Assembly: GCA_016298185.1 (NCBI GenBank)
Contig: JAEDDA010000010.1
Location: 1 to 37,054 of the forward strand
DNA from: Bacilli bacterium
Lineage (GTDB): Bacteria; Bacillota_I; Bacilli_A; RFN20; CAG-826
Length of the DNA: 37,054 nt
Reading direction: 5' to 3'
Under the pieces are notes generated by a model, which saw nothing but the letters and a program-made list of their open reading frames with translations, had not been told where the DNA came from and made no database searches. The translations under genes were made by a program, and so were the position numbers. Below are positions 7,050 to 16,263 of the stretch, piece by piece; within the stretch, counting starts at the first letter, position 1, and each line of letters opens with the position of its first letter.

Positions 7050-9533
7050 TTAGAATTGCTCCGCGAGTGTGTAATTAGATGGGACTAAGGAAGAGGATTC
7101 GTAATATGTAACGAAATCATCTACGAATAATAAGCCCCAATCGTTTTGAGCGTTATCAACGATGCGAATCTTAATACTGCGCCCGAGATAAGCGGATAAA
7201 TCAACTTTATATTCCGCCATATTTGCGAGATAAACACCATCTTTAGATAAATCTGTTGGATGTCCGAGATAGTAATATGTCTTTTCGATATCTTTAAATT
7301 TTTGATTGTATGTTGAAGTTAATACTTCATTTGTTGTGGCATCGATAAATTCGATGTGACATGAAGTCTTATCCTTGCCACCGCCTAAGCGATATGTAAC
7401 ATAGCCACATCCACCTAAGGTAAATGCTGATGATGTGATTGTGCCTGTATTGGCTTCGCCACCAGCCCAACCAGAAAGGAAGAATGAGCCTTGTCTATTG
7501 AAGAGGAAGATTTCATTCCACCATGTATATTCACCAGAGATATTCATGATTGGATTGTTATTATCGGAAAGTGTCCAACCAGTTAAATCACCAGTTTCAA
7601 ATCTGCCGTTTAAGACTTGATATTCTGAAGAGACATCTCGACAGCTCAAGAGGTCTTCATTTATTAAAGCGGAAGAATCAACTGCATCCATGGATTCATA
7701 ATATGTAATAAAACTATCAACACACACCAAGCCCCAAGCGGATGAGGCGTTATCAACCACTCTAATTTTGACTTCTCTTCCGTGAATAGAAGATAAATCA
7801 GCTTTATAAGAAATCATATCCATGAGGTGACCACCACGGCTTTGTCCTTCAATACCCAAATCTTTAAACATATAGTTAGCGAATCTTAATAATTCTTCTT
7901 CTGTGGTTGCATCAATGATGGAAATATAGCACGCTAATGGATCGCGTCCACCAGACATTCTAAATGTCATCATATCGACACCACCAACGGTAAATGCTGA
8001 AGAAGTAATATAACCTGTGCCGCTCTCATCTTCTTCTCCAGAGAAGAAATATGTGCCGCGTTTATTAAATGTTAAATTCACATTGTTCCACCAATAAGAT
8101 TTAGAAGAGATTCTTCCAATTCTATTCATATCGGAGGTCCAAGATGTTGTCCAACCAGTTAAATCTCCGGTTTCAAATGTACCATTAACAGGTTGATATT
8201 CATTAACAGGTTCTCTTTCATATGCGGAAGCGATATCAATCTTGTAGTATTCTTTATCTTCCCAATATGGAGTATCTGTGTAATATGTTTCAAAGCTATC
8301 AAATGTCATACAGCCCAAGTCATCGCCACTTATATTGTTATCGACAATTTCGATATATAAGTTTTCACCCACGAATTCTTGTAAATCAATGTAATATTGC
8401 ACCATATTCAATAAGTGCATCTTCATTGGAACAAATGGGAATTGTTCATTTTTATATTGAACGTTACTGACTCTCACTACTTCTACTGGTTCGCCATCTT
8501 TGACGGACATAAAACGCAAATAAGTGAGTTCTTGATTAGAACATCCGCCTAATTTAAATGATATAAATCCTTTACCACCTAATTTGAATGTGGAAGAACG
8601 TAAAATACCAGTCGCACTTGGATTGTAATGACCATAATGATAATTACCATCACGATTATAGGTGATGTTTTCGTTCCACCATGTGGATTCGTTATTCACG
8701 CCATCATGAGAGAAAGCTTCACCTTCAACGATGGTCCAACCACCCAAGGAACCGATTTCAAAATCAGGATTCTTAATATGATATTCATCTTTAGCGTCGA
8801 CATCTTCGATATATTGACGTGTTTTGACGAAATATTGGCCTTCTTCTTGAGGCAAGGCATCGCCGATACGAATATCATCTACGCTTAAATAACCATAATA
8901 GACATCTTGGTCATTATCGACGATACGCATATATACTTCTTGATTAGCGTATGCGCTTAAATCAATTGTGTATTCAGAGAAGTTATCCGTGTGATAGACA
9001 CCATTCGCGTATTTTTGAGAATCGATGTAATCTTCTGTTCCTTCTAAGAAATATTCATTTGTTTGTCTAGCGATCATTTGGTCATTTTCCGCTAAATAGA
9101 TGCCGACATAGCAAACTTTTTGAATATTTTTATATTGAGCGTCAACGCCTTTACCTTTTGTCAAAGCGCCACCAGCTAGTTTCATGGAGACAAAGCCATC
9201 ATCAGTGAGATAGAAGTTGTTACTTCTTAATGCACCGATACGACCATGGCTATAAGATAAATCAAAACCTTGTCCAGATAAGTACCAGTTACCAGTTTTA
9301 TTTATGCTAATTTGATTGTTTTTATTATCGTTTTTGAAAACGAAATAGTCTCTAGAAGATACAGAGTCATCTGTGTAGGCATCGCCGTATTCCACAGTCC
9401 AACCTGATAAATCACTAGTTTCAAAACCACCATTGACGACGTATCTTTGAACGACTTTTTCTTTTGATGAGGAACATCCCACTAAAGAGATAGCTAATAA
9501 AGGGATTAAAATGCATTTAATATTCTTTTTCAT
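7050..9533 (-). CDS. Lipoprotein of four tandem CBM38-like binding modules
   Basis: An 827-residue lipoprotein: signal peptide with lipobox LVGC, lipidated Cys20. The rest is four repeats at about 31-222, 251-418, 446-613 and 638-812. Each begins N..FE.GDLTGWT, continues with YWWN, a G.YFLSG strand, TGxITSSAFTLGG, a GGG loop, and ends with Y.VDLSAYLGR..KIRIVDN and WGL..VDDF.TYY. No catalytic residues are recognisable. From memory the pattern resembles CBM38, described as inulin-binding in fructan-acting GH32 enzymes; I could not run a profile search. Proposed role: surface fructan capture, comparable in function to SusE/SusF of Bacteroides. An AGCGGAGG ribosome site lies in the end of the upstream GH32 gene, which stops 2 bases before. 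Confidence 0.8.
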   Translation of the reverse strand: MKKNIKCILIPLLAISLVGCSSSKEKVVQRYVVNGGFETSDLSGWTVEYGDAYTDDSVSSRDYFVFKNDNKNNQISINKTGNWYLSGQGFDLSYSHGRIGALRSNNFYLTDDGFVSMKLAGGALTKGKGVDAQYKNIQKVCYVGIYLAENDQMIARQTNEYFLEGTEDYIDSQKYANGVYHTDNFSEYTIDLSAYANQEVYMRIVDNDQDVYYGYLSVDDIRIGDALPQEEGQYFVKTRQYIEDVDAKDEYHIKNPDFEIGSLGGWTIVEGEAFSHDGVNNESTWWNENITYNRDGNYHYGHYNPSATGILRSSTFKLGGKGFISFKLGGCSNQELTYLRFMSVKDGEPVEVVRVSNVQYKNEQFPFVPMKMHLLNMVQYYIDLQEFVGENLYIEIVDNNISGDDLGCMTFDSFETYYTDTPYWEDKEYYKIDIASAYEREPVNEYQPVNGTFETGDLTGWTTSWTSDMNRIGRISSKSYWWNNVNLTFNKRGTYFFSGEEDESGTGYITSSAFTVGGVDMMTFRMSGGRDPLACYISIIDATTEEELLRFANYMFKDLGIEGQSRGGHLMDMISYKADLSSIHGREVKIRVVDNASSAWGLVCVDSFITYYESMDAVDSSALINEDLLSCRDVSSEYQVLNGRFETGDLTGWTLSDNNNPIMNISGEYTWWNEIFLFNRQGSFFLSGWAGGEANTGTITSSAFTLGGCGYVTYRLGGGKDKTSCHIEFIDATTNEVLTSTYNQKFKDIEKTYYYLGHPTDLSKDGVYLANMAEYKVDLSAYLGRSIKIRIVDNAQNDWGLLFVDDFVTYYESSSLVPSNYTLAEQF
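7098..9443 (-). repeat. Fourfold intragenic repeat encoding the binding modules
   Basis: Module-coding units lie at 7098-7622, 7695-8198, 8280-8783 and 8868-9443. Similarity is visible in the DNA, for example the CCAACCAGTTAAATC stretches near 7577 and 8151 (plus strand), which both encode the DLTGW start of modules 4 and 3. Units 3 and 4 look most alike and unit 1 most diverged, so duplication was probably stepwise. Confidence 0.75.
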
Positions 9534-9534
9534 A

Positions 9535-12066
9535 TTAAAGGGCCTCCGCTAAATTACCGGTATTTCCGTAATACGCTGGTTCAACCTCATCGCTAAAGCA
9601 ACCTTTCATTTGGATGACTTTAAACTTCGACACCATCATATTTCCGTTCGCGTCGAACAAGGAAATATAATCAGAATCACCGTATTTCGGATATATTCTT
9701 GTCGTTAACATCATGATTTCATTTACGTAGATTTCTAATTGTGATCTATCAACATAGATTTCCACTTTGAAGTTTCTTTCATCTGTTCCGATATGCCATG
9801 TATCACTTTTATCAACATAGGATAATAATGATGATTGTGTCCTATTAACGAATATTTCGTTATTGCAGAATGAAATTGCACTTCTTTCAGTTCCTATATA
9901 GTTTTCTGTTGGATTATATCTTACAAAGATACCGGAGTTATAATCACCACTTGGACTAAGGGTGAATTCCGCTTCAATCTTATACATATCACTACGAACG
10001 TTTTTCACGCCATTAGCGATTGTATTTGCGGAAACAGGTTCACCTTCATATTCATATAATGTTTCACCATATAAAGTAGAAACTGCTTCAACAGGTCTTC
10101 TAATGACATCGCGTAAATTATCAGCGAGGAAGATTTCCACTGGGAAAGCTAAGTTGTGAGCCCAACCAGCGGTCTTATTTTGTTCTGTACCTGCGGATTT
10201 GCCTTGTGCTAAAGAAATGATGACAGAATGTCCATCTTCGTAATTGGTAATTCCAGCAGCTTTTTCTTCATCTGTGATATAGCAAAAACCTGTTTGACCA
10301 GTATAAATACCTTTACCATGGTCGAATAATCTTGGTTTTGGATCATCAGGAATAAATCTACATGTTTCCTTGTTAAATGTTCCAATCCAATAATATGTAT
10401 CAACCACATAACCATCGACGGTATATTGTGGCGAATCCATAAAGATATATTTAGTCACACTACCATCTTCAGTGGAAATTGGGAGCATAATACAGCATTC
10501 CCAGTGTTTTCCTTGTTCTGGATAGTCTTGATAGCTAACTTCGAATGTAAATCCTTTATATTCCCAGTTACGCATGTCGGTACTTCTAAACATATTTGTG
10601 GAACCACCATGAGATTGATCCCAGTCATCAGCGACAGAAGTTGAAACCATCATGTAGTAATATGGTGCATCATACCAAATAAATGGATCACGGAATTCTT
10701 CGATTTTGCCTTGTGACCAGTCACTTGGTTGGACTAAGACGTTTGTATCTTCCACTGTCCAATCGGTTAAATATGGATCATTTGGATCAACTGGATGAGC
10801 ATAACAAACACTTTGATGGGAGAATCTTGAGGTTTCTTCCCAGTCTGCATAGTTAGTACCTGCGGTAATTGTTAACCAAGGTACTCCATCAGGGCCGATA
10901 ACAGAACCGCCAGTCCAAACGCCTTCTGGACATGAAGGTTGTTGAGGAGCGACTGCATCTTTAACATAAATCCAGTGAATCATGTCTCTAGAACAAATGT
11001 GGGCCCATCTAATTTGCGACCAGTATGGTCCAATTGGGTTATGTTGATAGAAAACATGGAACATACCCTTATAGTAAATTGGGGCATGTGGTTCATTCAT
11101 CCACACTGCTGGTGGAATGCCATGATATTGTGGTCTATATCTATCACCAGAATAGACACTTGTGTCTAATTGGACTTCAGAGAATGGTAATTCAGGAACG
11201 TTACCATTATCGGAATATCTGGTGAATAAGTATTTGAGTTGTTTTGGGTTCATAGATTGATGGAAGATTTCCGCTTCATCCACTAAGCCGGCAGGAGATT
11301 GACGAGCAATACCAAATTCATAAATTGGTGAACTATAATAACCAAAATATAATGGTTCTGAAGAAGGAACAATTTCGGTATTCATCAAATCAGGAATAAG
11401 GGCTTCATAAGAAACTTTCCCGTTGAATGTTAAGCAAATATAGCCAGTTTCACCATCGAATGTCGCAGCGATATGGCTCCATTCGTATAAAGGTAAGCTA
11501 TTGATTGGGTCATAATAACCGACAAAGAATCTTTCTCCTGTATCGGTATTTTGAAGATTCATTTGTAATCCCCAAAGGCCTAATCTACCGTAACCAAATA
11601 AGAAGCCTTCTTCATCTTCCATATGGCCCCAGTCAAATAAGGACGTCATTCTTGGGTGACCTTTAGCAATGGTTTCATTGCCATAACGGTTGAGATTTTC
11701 AAAACCACGTGGCGCAACCCAAGTAGAGAATGTAATTTTATTTGTTGGAGCGTCATAATCATTCACTTTAATATGTGTGGAGAAACCGTCCATATATAAA
11801 GAGGTATTAGATACACCTTGTTTTAAAAGAGGATCGTTTGGTTTTTTGAATAATTCAGACGCGTTTTCTTCGGAGAAAACATAGTTAATACGATAGGAAT
11901 GATTGTTTGTACCATTCTTCGTATAACTGCCTTCTAATTGATCAAAGGAAAACGAGATTTCTGGATTTAATCCATCATCTTTCTTTTGTTTTATATTATT
12001 CGAACATCCTCCTAGAGCTAGTGAGGTGACAAATAATAGGAGCGTGATGATTGTTTTCTTTTTCAT
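9535..12066 (-). CDS. Lipoprotein GH32-family enzyme with LamG-like domain and Glu at the nucleophile position
   Basis: An 843-residue lipoprotein (lipobox LGGC, lipidated Cys21). Residues about 35-285 form a LamG/concanavalin-like beta-sandwich (ITFSTWVAP, EWSHIAATFDG, LVDEAEIF). The GH32 propeller starts near 310, and a C-terminal sandwich ends near 815. FRDP (458-461) and the acid/base motif WEC (Glu523) are intact. The nucleophile motif WMNDPNG reads WMNEPHAP (322-329), so Glu325 replaces Asp. I recall this variant in a GH32 subgroup that may include fructan transferases, but cannot confirm it. It would act at the outer membrane face on bound fructan. Start ATG 12066 has an AGGGGG site. 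The spacing to the permease gene is 11 bases. Confidence 0.85.
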   Translation of the reverse strand: MKKKTIITLLLFVTSLALGGCSNNIKQKKDDGLNPEISFSFDQLEGSYTKNGTNNHSYRINYVFSEENASELFKKPNDPLLKQGVSNTSLYMDGFSTHIKVNDYDAPTNKITFSTWVAPRGFENLNRYGNETIAKGHPRMTSLFDWGHMEDEEGFLFGYGRLGLWGLQMNLQNTDTGERFFVGYYDPINSLPLYEWSHIAATFDGETGYICLTFNGKVSYEALIPDLMNTEIVPSSEPLYFGYYSSPIYEFGIARQSPAGLVDEAEIFHQSMNPKQLKYLFTRYSDNGNVPELPFSEVQLDTSVYSGDRYRPQYHGIPPAVWMNEPHAPIYYKGMFHVFYQHNPIGPYWSQIRWAHICSRDMIHWIYVKDAVAPQQPSCPEGVWTGGSVIGPDGVPWLTITAGTNYADWEETSRFSHQSVCYAHPVDPNDPYLTDWTVEDTNVLVQPSDWSQGKIEEFRDPFIWYDAPYYYMMVSTSVADDWDQSHGGSTNMFRSTDMRNWEYKGFTFEVSYQDYPEQGKHWECCIMLPISTEDGSVTKYIFMDSPQYTVDGYVVDTYYWIGTFNKETCRFIPDDPKPRLFDHGKGIYTGQTGFCYITDEEKAAGITNYEDGHSVIISLAQGKSAGTEQNKTAGWAHNLAFPVEIFLADNLRDVIRRPVEAVSTLYGETLYEYEGEPVSANTIANGVKNVRSDMYKIEAEFTLSPSGDYNSGIFVRYNPTENYIGTERSAISFCNNEIFVNRTQSSLLSYVDKSDTWHIGTDERNFKVEIYVDRSQLEIYVNEIMMLTTRIYPKYGDSDYISLFDANGNMMVSKFKVIQMKGCFSDEVEPAYYGNTGNLAEAL

Positions 12067-12077
12067 AATATCCCCCT

Positions 12078-12992
12078 TTACATCTTTAAGCCCGCTGTGC
12101 CGAAGCCTTTAACAATATATTTTTGAGCGGCTATATATAAGATAAATATTGGTAATGAAGTAATAACTAAAGAAGCCATAATTTCTCCCGTAGTAATTGA
12201 TTCGATTGATTGTAACGATGTTAATGCGGCTTGAATCGGAAGAAGTGGCCAGGAATCATCACCATAATTTGGCAAGACCATTGATGGCCAGATGTAATCG
12301 TTCCAAACACCAATGAAGGTGAAGACTGCGGTTGTGGCAACGATTGGTTTACTCATCGGAAGAATGAGATCAAAGAACACTCTTACTCGACTAGCTCCAT
12401 CGATGTGCATAGCCTCTTCGTATTCCTTTGGAATAGAAGCGAAGAATTGCGTGAATAAGAAGATGTTAAATATGGAAATAATACTCGGTAAGATGACCGC
12501 TAAAACGGATAATCCGCCTTTTAATCCCAACATCTGTTTAACAATGGAATATAAAGGAATAATGCTCGTTTCCACAGGAACGACAATTAGGAATAAAATA
12601 ATGAAATTGAAGAATCCTTTTCCTGGGAAATTGAATTTCGCTAAGACATATCCCGCTAAACCATTAACGATGACGTTAAAGACGATAACTATTGCGGCGT
12701 AAATCATGCTGTTCAAGGCATATTTCCAAATGTCATATTGTCCAAATACAATGCGATAGTTGTCAAAGAAATGGAGAATGTTTTTGAAATCTGGAAGGAA
12801 CATCATAATTGTTCCATTAGAGAAAGCAATAGCTTCTTCTCCTTTCGTGGAAGCGGAAAACATGTATAAAAGCGGCATGATGAATAATAAAGATAAGATA
12901 GAACCAACAAGGTAGTAGATGATGGAACCCACTACTTTTTTCTTGCTTCTCTTTGCAGGGACAAAATTAGGATCGTTTAAATACTTTTTCAT
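12078..12992 (-). CDS. Sugar ABC transporter permease, MalG type
   Basis: I place the start at ATG 12992 (304 residues), with an AGGAGA site upstream and the usual charged N-terminus MKKYLNDPN. An upstream extension to 13073 would overlap the previous gene by 28 codons. Six membrane segments are visible. The EAA loop that contacts the ATPase reads EEAMHIDGA...FFDLILPMSKP. Family members form a heterodimer with a MalF-type partner, here encoded immediately upstream with an ATGA overlap that suggests translational coupling. With the binding lipoprotein and the ATPase of this operon it would import fructo-oligosaccharides; the substrate is inferred from context. Confidence 0.92.
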   Translation of the reverse strand: MKKYLNDPNFVPAKRSKKKVVGSIIYYLVGSILSLLFIMPLLYMFSASTKGEEAIAFSNGTIMMFLPDFKNILHFFDNYRIVFGQYDIWKYALNSMIYAAIVIVFNVIVNGLAGYVLAKFNFPGKGFFNFIILFLIVVPVETSIIPLYSIVKQMLGLKGGLSVLAVILPSIISIFNIFLFTQFFASIPKEYEEAMHIDGASRVRVFFDLILPMSKPIVATTAVFTFIGVWNDYIWPSMVLPNYGDDSWPLLPIQAALTSLQSIESITTGEIMASLVITSLPIFILYIAAQKYIVKGFGTAGLKM

Positions 12993-13966
12993 CTTTTCTT
13001 TTCTCCTAATAGTTTTCTCTGTACTAATGTGATTGTGCCGATAATGATGGTCATTAATAAAGCAACCGCACAAGAATAACCAACGTGACGATAGGTGAAA
13101 CCTTGTTGATACATGTAATAACTAATAGTCACACTTCTGTCTTGATAACCAGTTAATAACATTGGTTGGATCAAAACACGACAAGCACCGATAAATACGG
13201 TGATGAGGATGTATAACATTGTTGGCTTGAGCCCTGGGACGGTGATGGTAAAGAATTTTTGGAAGACGTTTGCACCATCAATCGCTGCGGCTTCATATAA
13301 ATCTTTTCTAATATTTCCTAAAGCGGATAAGAAGATGAGCATTTGATAACCACATCCTTGCCATGCAGAAATGATAACCATCCAAATCAAGACTGTATTT
13401 TTATTACCTAAGAAGTCTTGAGCGGGAATACCAAAATTATGCAAAATGGAATTCATAATGCCGTTTGGATTTGGTGACAAGATAATGAGCCATAAGAAAG
13501 CAGTAACGCTTAAGGAAATAGCGACAGGAGCGAAGAAACAAACTTTAAAGATTGTCGTTCCTCTTCTCTTGTTATTGCAGAATAAGGCTAGTAATAACGC
13601 CATGATGATTTGAATTGGCACGACTAAGACGACGAATATCGCCGTATTTCTTATAGATAAGAAGAATTCACCATGTTGGTTGAATTCCAAGAACAAAGTC
13701 TTGAAATTATCAAAACCAACAAAGTTGATATCATTAGGTTTTAATAAGTTAAAGTCTGTAAAGGCATAGCCTAATGAATAGAAAATTGGAAGGATGACAA
13801 AGAAGAATGAAAGAACGACCGCTGGTAAGATTAATAGAAAAGCAGTCATCACTTCTTTCAAGTGATACTTTTGACCTTTCTTGTGGTTTTTAACCATATC
13901 GATGATAATCATCGCGGTTAAACCGAGAACAAGAACACCGAGAACAATAAGAGCAATAAGTAACAT
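12989..13966 (-). CDS. Sugar ABC transporter permease, MalF type
   Basis: A 325-residue permease with about seven membrane segments: an extra N-terminal helix (2-25) ahead of the usual six. The EAA loop reads LYEAAAIDGA...FFTITVPGLKP. The start at ATG 13966 has a strong AAGGAG site. It lies 31 bases after the binding-protein gene and overlaps the next permease by 4 bases. It belongs to the CUT1 group of carbohydrate importers, which take oligosaccharides rather than monosaccharides, in keeping with a fructan locus. Confidence 0.92.
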   Translation of the reverse strand: MLLIALIVLGVLVLGLTAMIIIDMVKNHKKGQKYHLKEVMTAFLLILPAVVLSFFFVILPIFYSLGYAFTDFNLLKPNDINFVGFDNFKTLFLEFNQHGEFFLSIRNTAIFVVLVVPIQIIMALLLALFCNNKRRGTTIFKVCFFAPVAISLSVTAFLWLIILSPNPNGIMNSILHNFGIPAQDFLGNKNTVLIWMVIISAWQGCGYQMLIFLSALGNIRKDLYEAAAIDGANVFQKFFTITVPGLKPTMLYILITVFIGACRVLIQPMLLTGYQDRSVTISYYMYQQGFTYRHVGYSCAVALLMTIIIGTITLVQRKLLGEKKR

Positions 13967-13997
13967 GCTTTCTCCTTTATATATTCCTTAACGAGTA

Positions 13998-15278
13998 TTA
14001 GAGTTTATTGAGCTCATTTTGTAAGGCGGCGGCTTTGTTATCTACTAAAGTAGAAACGTTGCCATCTCTCAATCCATCGATAACGCCACGGAAGGCGACT
14101 GAGAATTGTGGATAACCGACTGTTTCTGGACGTTGTTTGCCAGTTTTTTGTAATTGTTGATATAAGACATCTTCTGGTGAGTTAGTACCATATTGAGTAT
14201 TAACTTCTTTATTTGCAGGAATCATACCAGTGGCATCTGTAACGGTTTTGCTACCATTGGCGTTTGTTAAATATTTAAGTAATGTGACGACTGCACTTTT
14301 ATCTTTTCTTAAGTTATCTGTCACAGCATAAGACCAAGAACCGTTTGCGCTAGCGGCAATCACATCTTTTGGATATGGTAATAAGCCCCAAGCATCTCTA
14401 TTTGGGAAGGTTGTTGGATATTTGTTATCTAAATCTGGGATTGTCCAACCACTGGAAAGATACATACCAACTTTTCCGGTGAAGAAGTCAGTGGCACCGA
14501 TACCATAGTTTGTATATTGCAAATCCACTAAATCTTTTAAGAATTGGAAACCGCGTTTGCTACCATTGCTATTAAAATAGCCGGTTGCGATTTTACCTGT
14601 TTCATCAACGAAAGAACCACCAGAGGCATAAATGAATGGGTAAAGCAAATATGTGGCTGTTTCGTCCTTCGTGGCATCCATTCTCATATCGACTGCGGTA
14701 ATACCGCTTAAAGCTTTTAATTTTGCACAAGCGGCCTTGAATTGATCATATGTCCAAGGATTATCAACAGTGATACCACTGACATTGATTCCGGCTTGAG
14801 CAAAGAGTGCTTTGTTGTAATAGAAACCCGCACTACTTTCTTGAATTGGAATGCCATATGTTTTTCCTTGATAGGAATTGAGTGTGATAAATTTTGCTTT
14901 TTCTTCTGCGGATAAATAAGAGGAAATATCATAAAGATATTCAGCTTCCGCATAAGCCGCACAGTTAGGAGCATCAAAGGTAATGATGTCTGGTAATGTG
15001 CCTTCGAGTTTATCGGTATTTAGTTGTTTTTCATAGTTGCTGTCGCCAGCGCTTCTAGCAACGAAAGAGGCTGTCACTCTCATACCTTGTGAAGCATATT
15101 CTTTGTTAAAACCATCCACAAGTTTCTTATAGGCCATACCTTCTGCGGATTTAGCGTCAACGTGGAAACGGATTTTGAGCTTGCTGTTATCGCTATAATC
15201 AGCGCTTCCTCCACCGATAGCTTTACATCCTGTGAGTAATAAGGCCGCCATTAATGCTGGTAATACTAATTTTTTCAT
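13998..15278 (-). CDS. Sugar-binding lipoprotein of the ABC importer
   Basis: A 426-residue family 1 extracellular solute-binding protein. The signal peptide ends in lipobox LTGC with lipidated Cys18. The mature part has the typical KIRFHVD start, a LPDIITFDAP hinge segment, YGIPIQESSAGFYYNKALF, and a GKVGMYLSSGW segment of the sugar-binding cleft. A strong AGGAGG site precedes the ATG. Position between the regulator and two permeases marks it as the specificity component of this importer. The ligand is presumably a fructo-oligosaccharide, an inference from the GH32 neighbours. Confidence 0.92.
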   Translation of the reverse strand: MKKLVLPALMAALLLTGCKAIGGGSADYSDNSKLKIRFHVDAKSAEGMAYKKLVDGFNKEYASQGMRVTASFVARSAGDSNYEKQLNTDKLEGTLPDIITFDAPNCAAYAEAEYLYDISSYLSAEEKAKFITLNSYQGKTYGIPIQESSAGFYYNKALFAQAGINVSGITVDNPWTYDQFKAACAKLKALSGITAVDMRMDATKDETATYLLYPFIYASGGSFVDETGKIATGYFNSNGSKRGFQFLKDLVDLQYTNYGIGATDFFTGKVGMYLSSGWTIPDLDNKYPTTFPNRDAWGLLPYPKDVIAASANGSWSYAVTDNLRKDKSAVVTLLKYLTNANGSKTVTDATGMIPANKEVNTQYGTNSPEDVLYQQLQKTGKQRPETVGYPQFSVAFRGVIDGLRDGNVSTLVDNKAAALQNELNKL

Positions 15279-15289
15279 AGTCTTTCCTC

Positions 15290-16261
15290 CTATTTGGTTG
15301 TTTTTCCTTTTTTAAAGGAACATTCGAATTTATTCATTTTTTCGATATTTTCTTCTTTATTGAGAATTTGGATTAATAATTCAACGCATCTTTCCGCCAT
15401 CGGTTTGATTTGTTGTTCAAGTGTGGTGATGTTAGAACGTCTAATGAGTGAGAAGTCGCCATCATAAGAAACAATTTGAATTTGTTCTGGAACTTTGATT
15501 CCTAATAGTTCTAAACGATCTTGTAAGGTATAGGCCAAGATGCATCCTGAGACGAATACACCATCGATATCTTTGTGCGCTAATAATTCATCGATAAGGA
15601 TTCCTTCTTCACCATGACCGACATCTTTGTTGATGACGATACTTTCCAAGTGATGACTTTCAATTACATCGCGATAAGCTTTTTCTCTTAATGTGACTTC
15701 ACTTGTTTGCGTTGCGCGTGTACCTAAGAAAGCGATCTTTTTGCATCCTTTTTCAACGAGGTGTTCCACGCCTTTCTTTGTGGCCTCATAGTTATCGGAA
15801 GTAACAATTGGAATATTCTTTCCAAGATTTCTATCGATTGTGACAATTGCAAGATTGTCGAAGTCACTTTCTTTGTGTTCGTAGTGAGTGACGAATATCG
15901 CACCATCGGCTTGTCTTTGTGCAAGGCGATTTAATATTTCTTGCTCTTTCTCAATACGGTGTTGGCTAGATGCCACTAATAGGGAATATCCTCTCTTATC
16001 TGCGGCTAATTCTAATTCTTGAATTAACTTTGAGAAGAATGGGTGATAGATGACTGGAACCACTACAGCAATTACATTGCTACGCGATTGAGAAAGTCTT
16101 TTTCCAGCGACATTTGGAACATAATTGAGTTCCTTAATCGCATCCATGACTTTTTTACGTGTTTCTTCGCTGATTTGTGGGGAGTTATTTAGCACACGTG
16201 AAACAGTGCCAATACCAACTCCTGATTTAGCAGCGACTTCTTTAATAGTAGGAGCTCTCAT
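15290..16261 (-). CDS. LacI-family transcriptional regulator of the fructan locus
   Basis: A 323-residue LacI-type protein. The N-terminal HTH (TIKEVAAKSGVGIGTVSRVLN, about 5-25) is followed by the hinge helix NVAGKRLSQSRSN and a periplasmic-binding-like effector domain. It is the third gene of the operon, between GH32 and binding-protein genes, so it should be co-regulated with them. Two identical palindromes of LacI type stand at the operon promoter and at the 5.7-kb promoter; they are the obvious binding sites. The likely behaviour is autoregulated repression relieved by a fructose-containing ligand. A 3-base gap separates it from the preceding stop. Confidence 0.92.
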   Translation of the reverse strand: MRAPTIKEVAAKSGVGIGTVSRVLNNSPQISEETRKKVMDAIKELNYVPNVAGKRLSQSRSNVIAVVVPVIYHPFFSKLIQELELAADKRGYSLLVASSQHRIEKEQEILNRLAQRQADGAIFVTHYEHKESDFDNLAIVTIDRNLGKNIPIVTSDNYEATKKGVEHLVEKGCKKIAFLGTRATQTSEVTLREKAYRDVIESHHLESIVINKDVGHGEEGILIDELLAHKDIDGVFVSGCILAYTLQDRLELLGIKVPEQIQIVSYDGDFSLIRRSNITTLEQQIKPMAERCVELLIQILNKEENIEKMNKFECSFKKGKTTK

Positions 16262-16263
16262 AA

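Noticed and set aside
12993..13073. A 27-codon N-terminal extension of the MalG-type permease
   Set aside because: It overlaps the coding end of the MalF-type permease; the ATG at 12992 has an AGGAGA site and an ATGA overlap typical of coupled permease genes.
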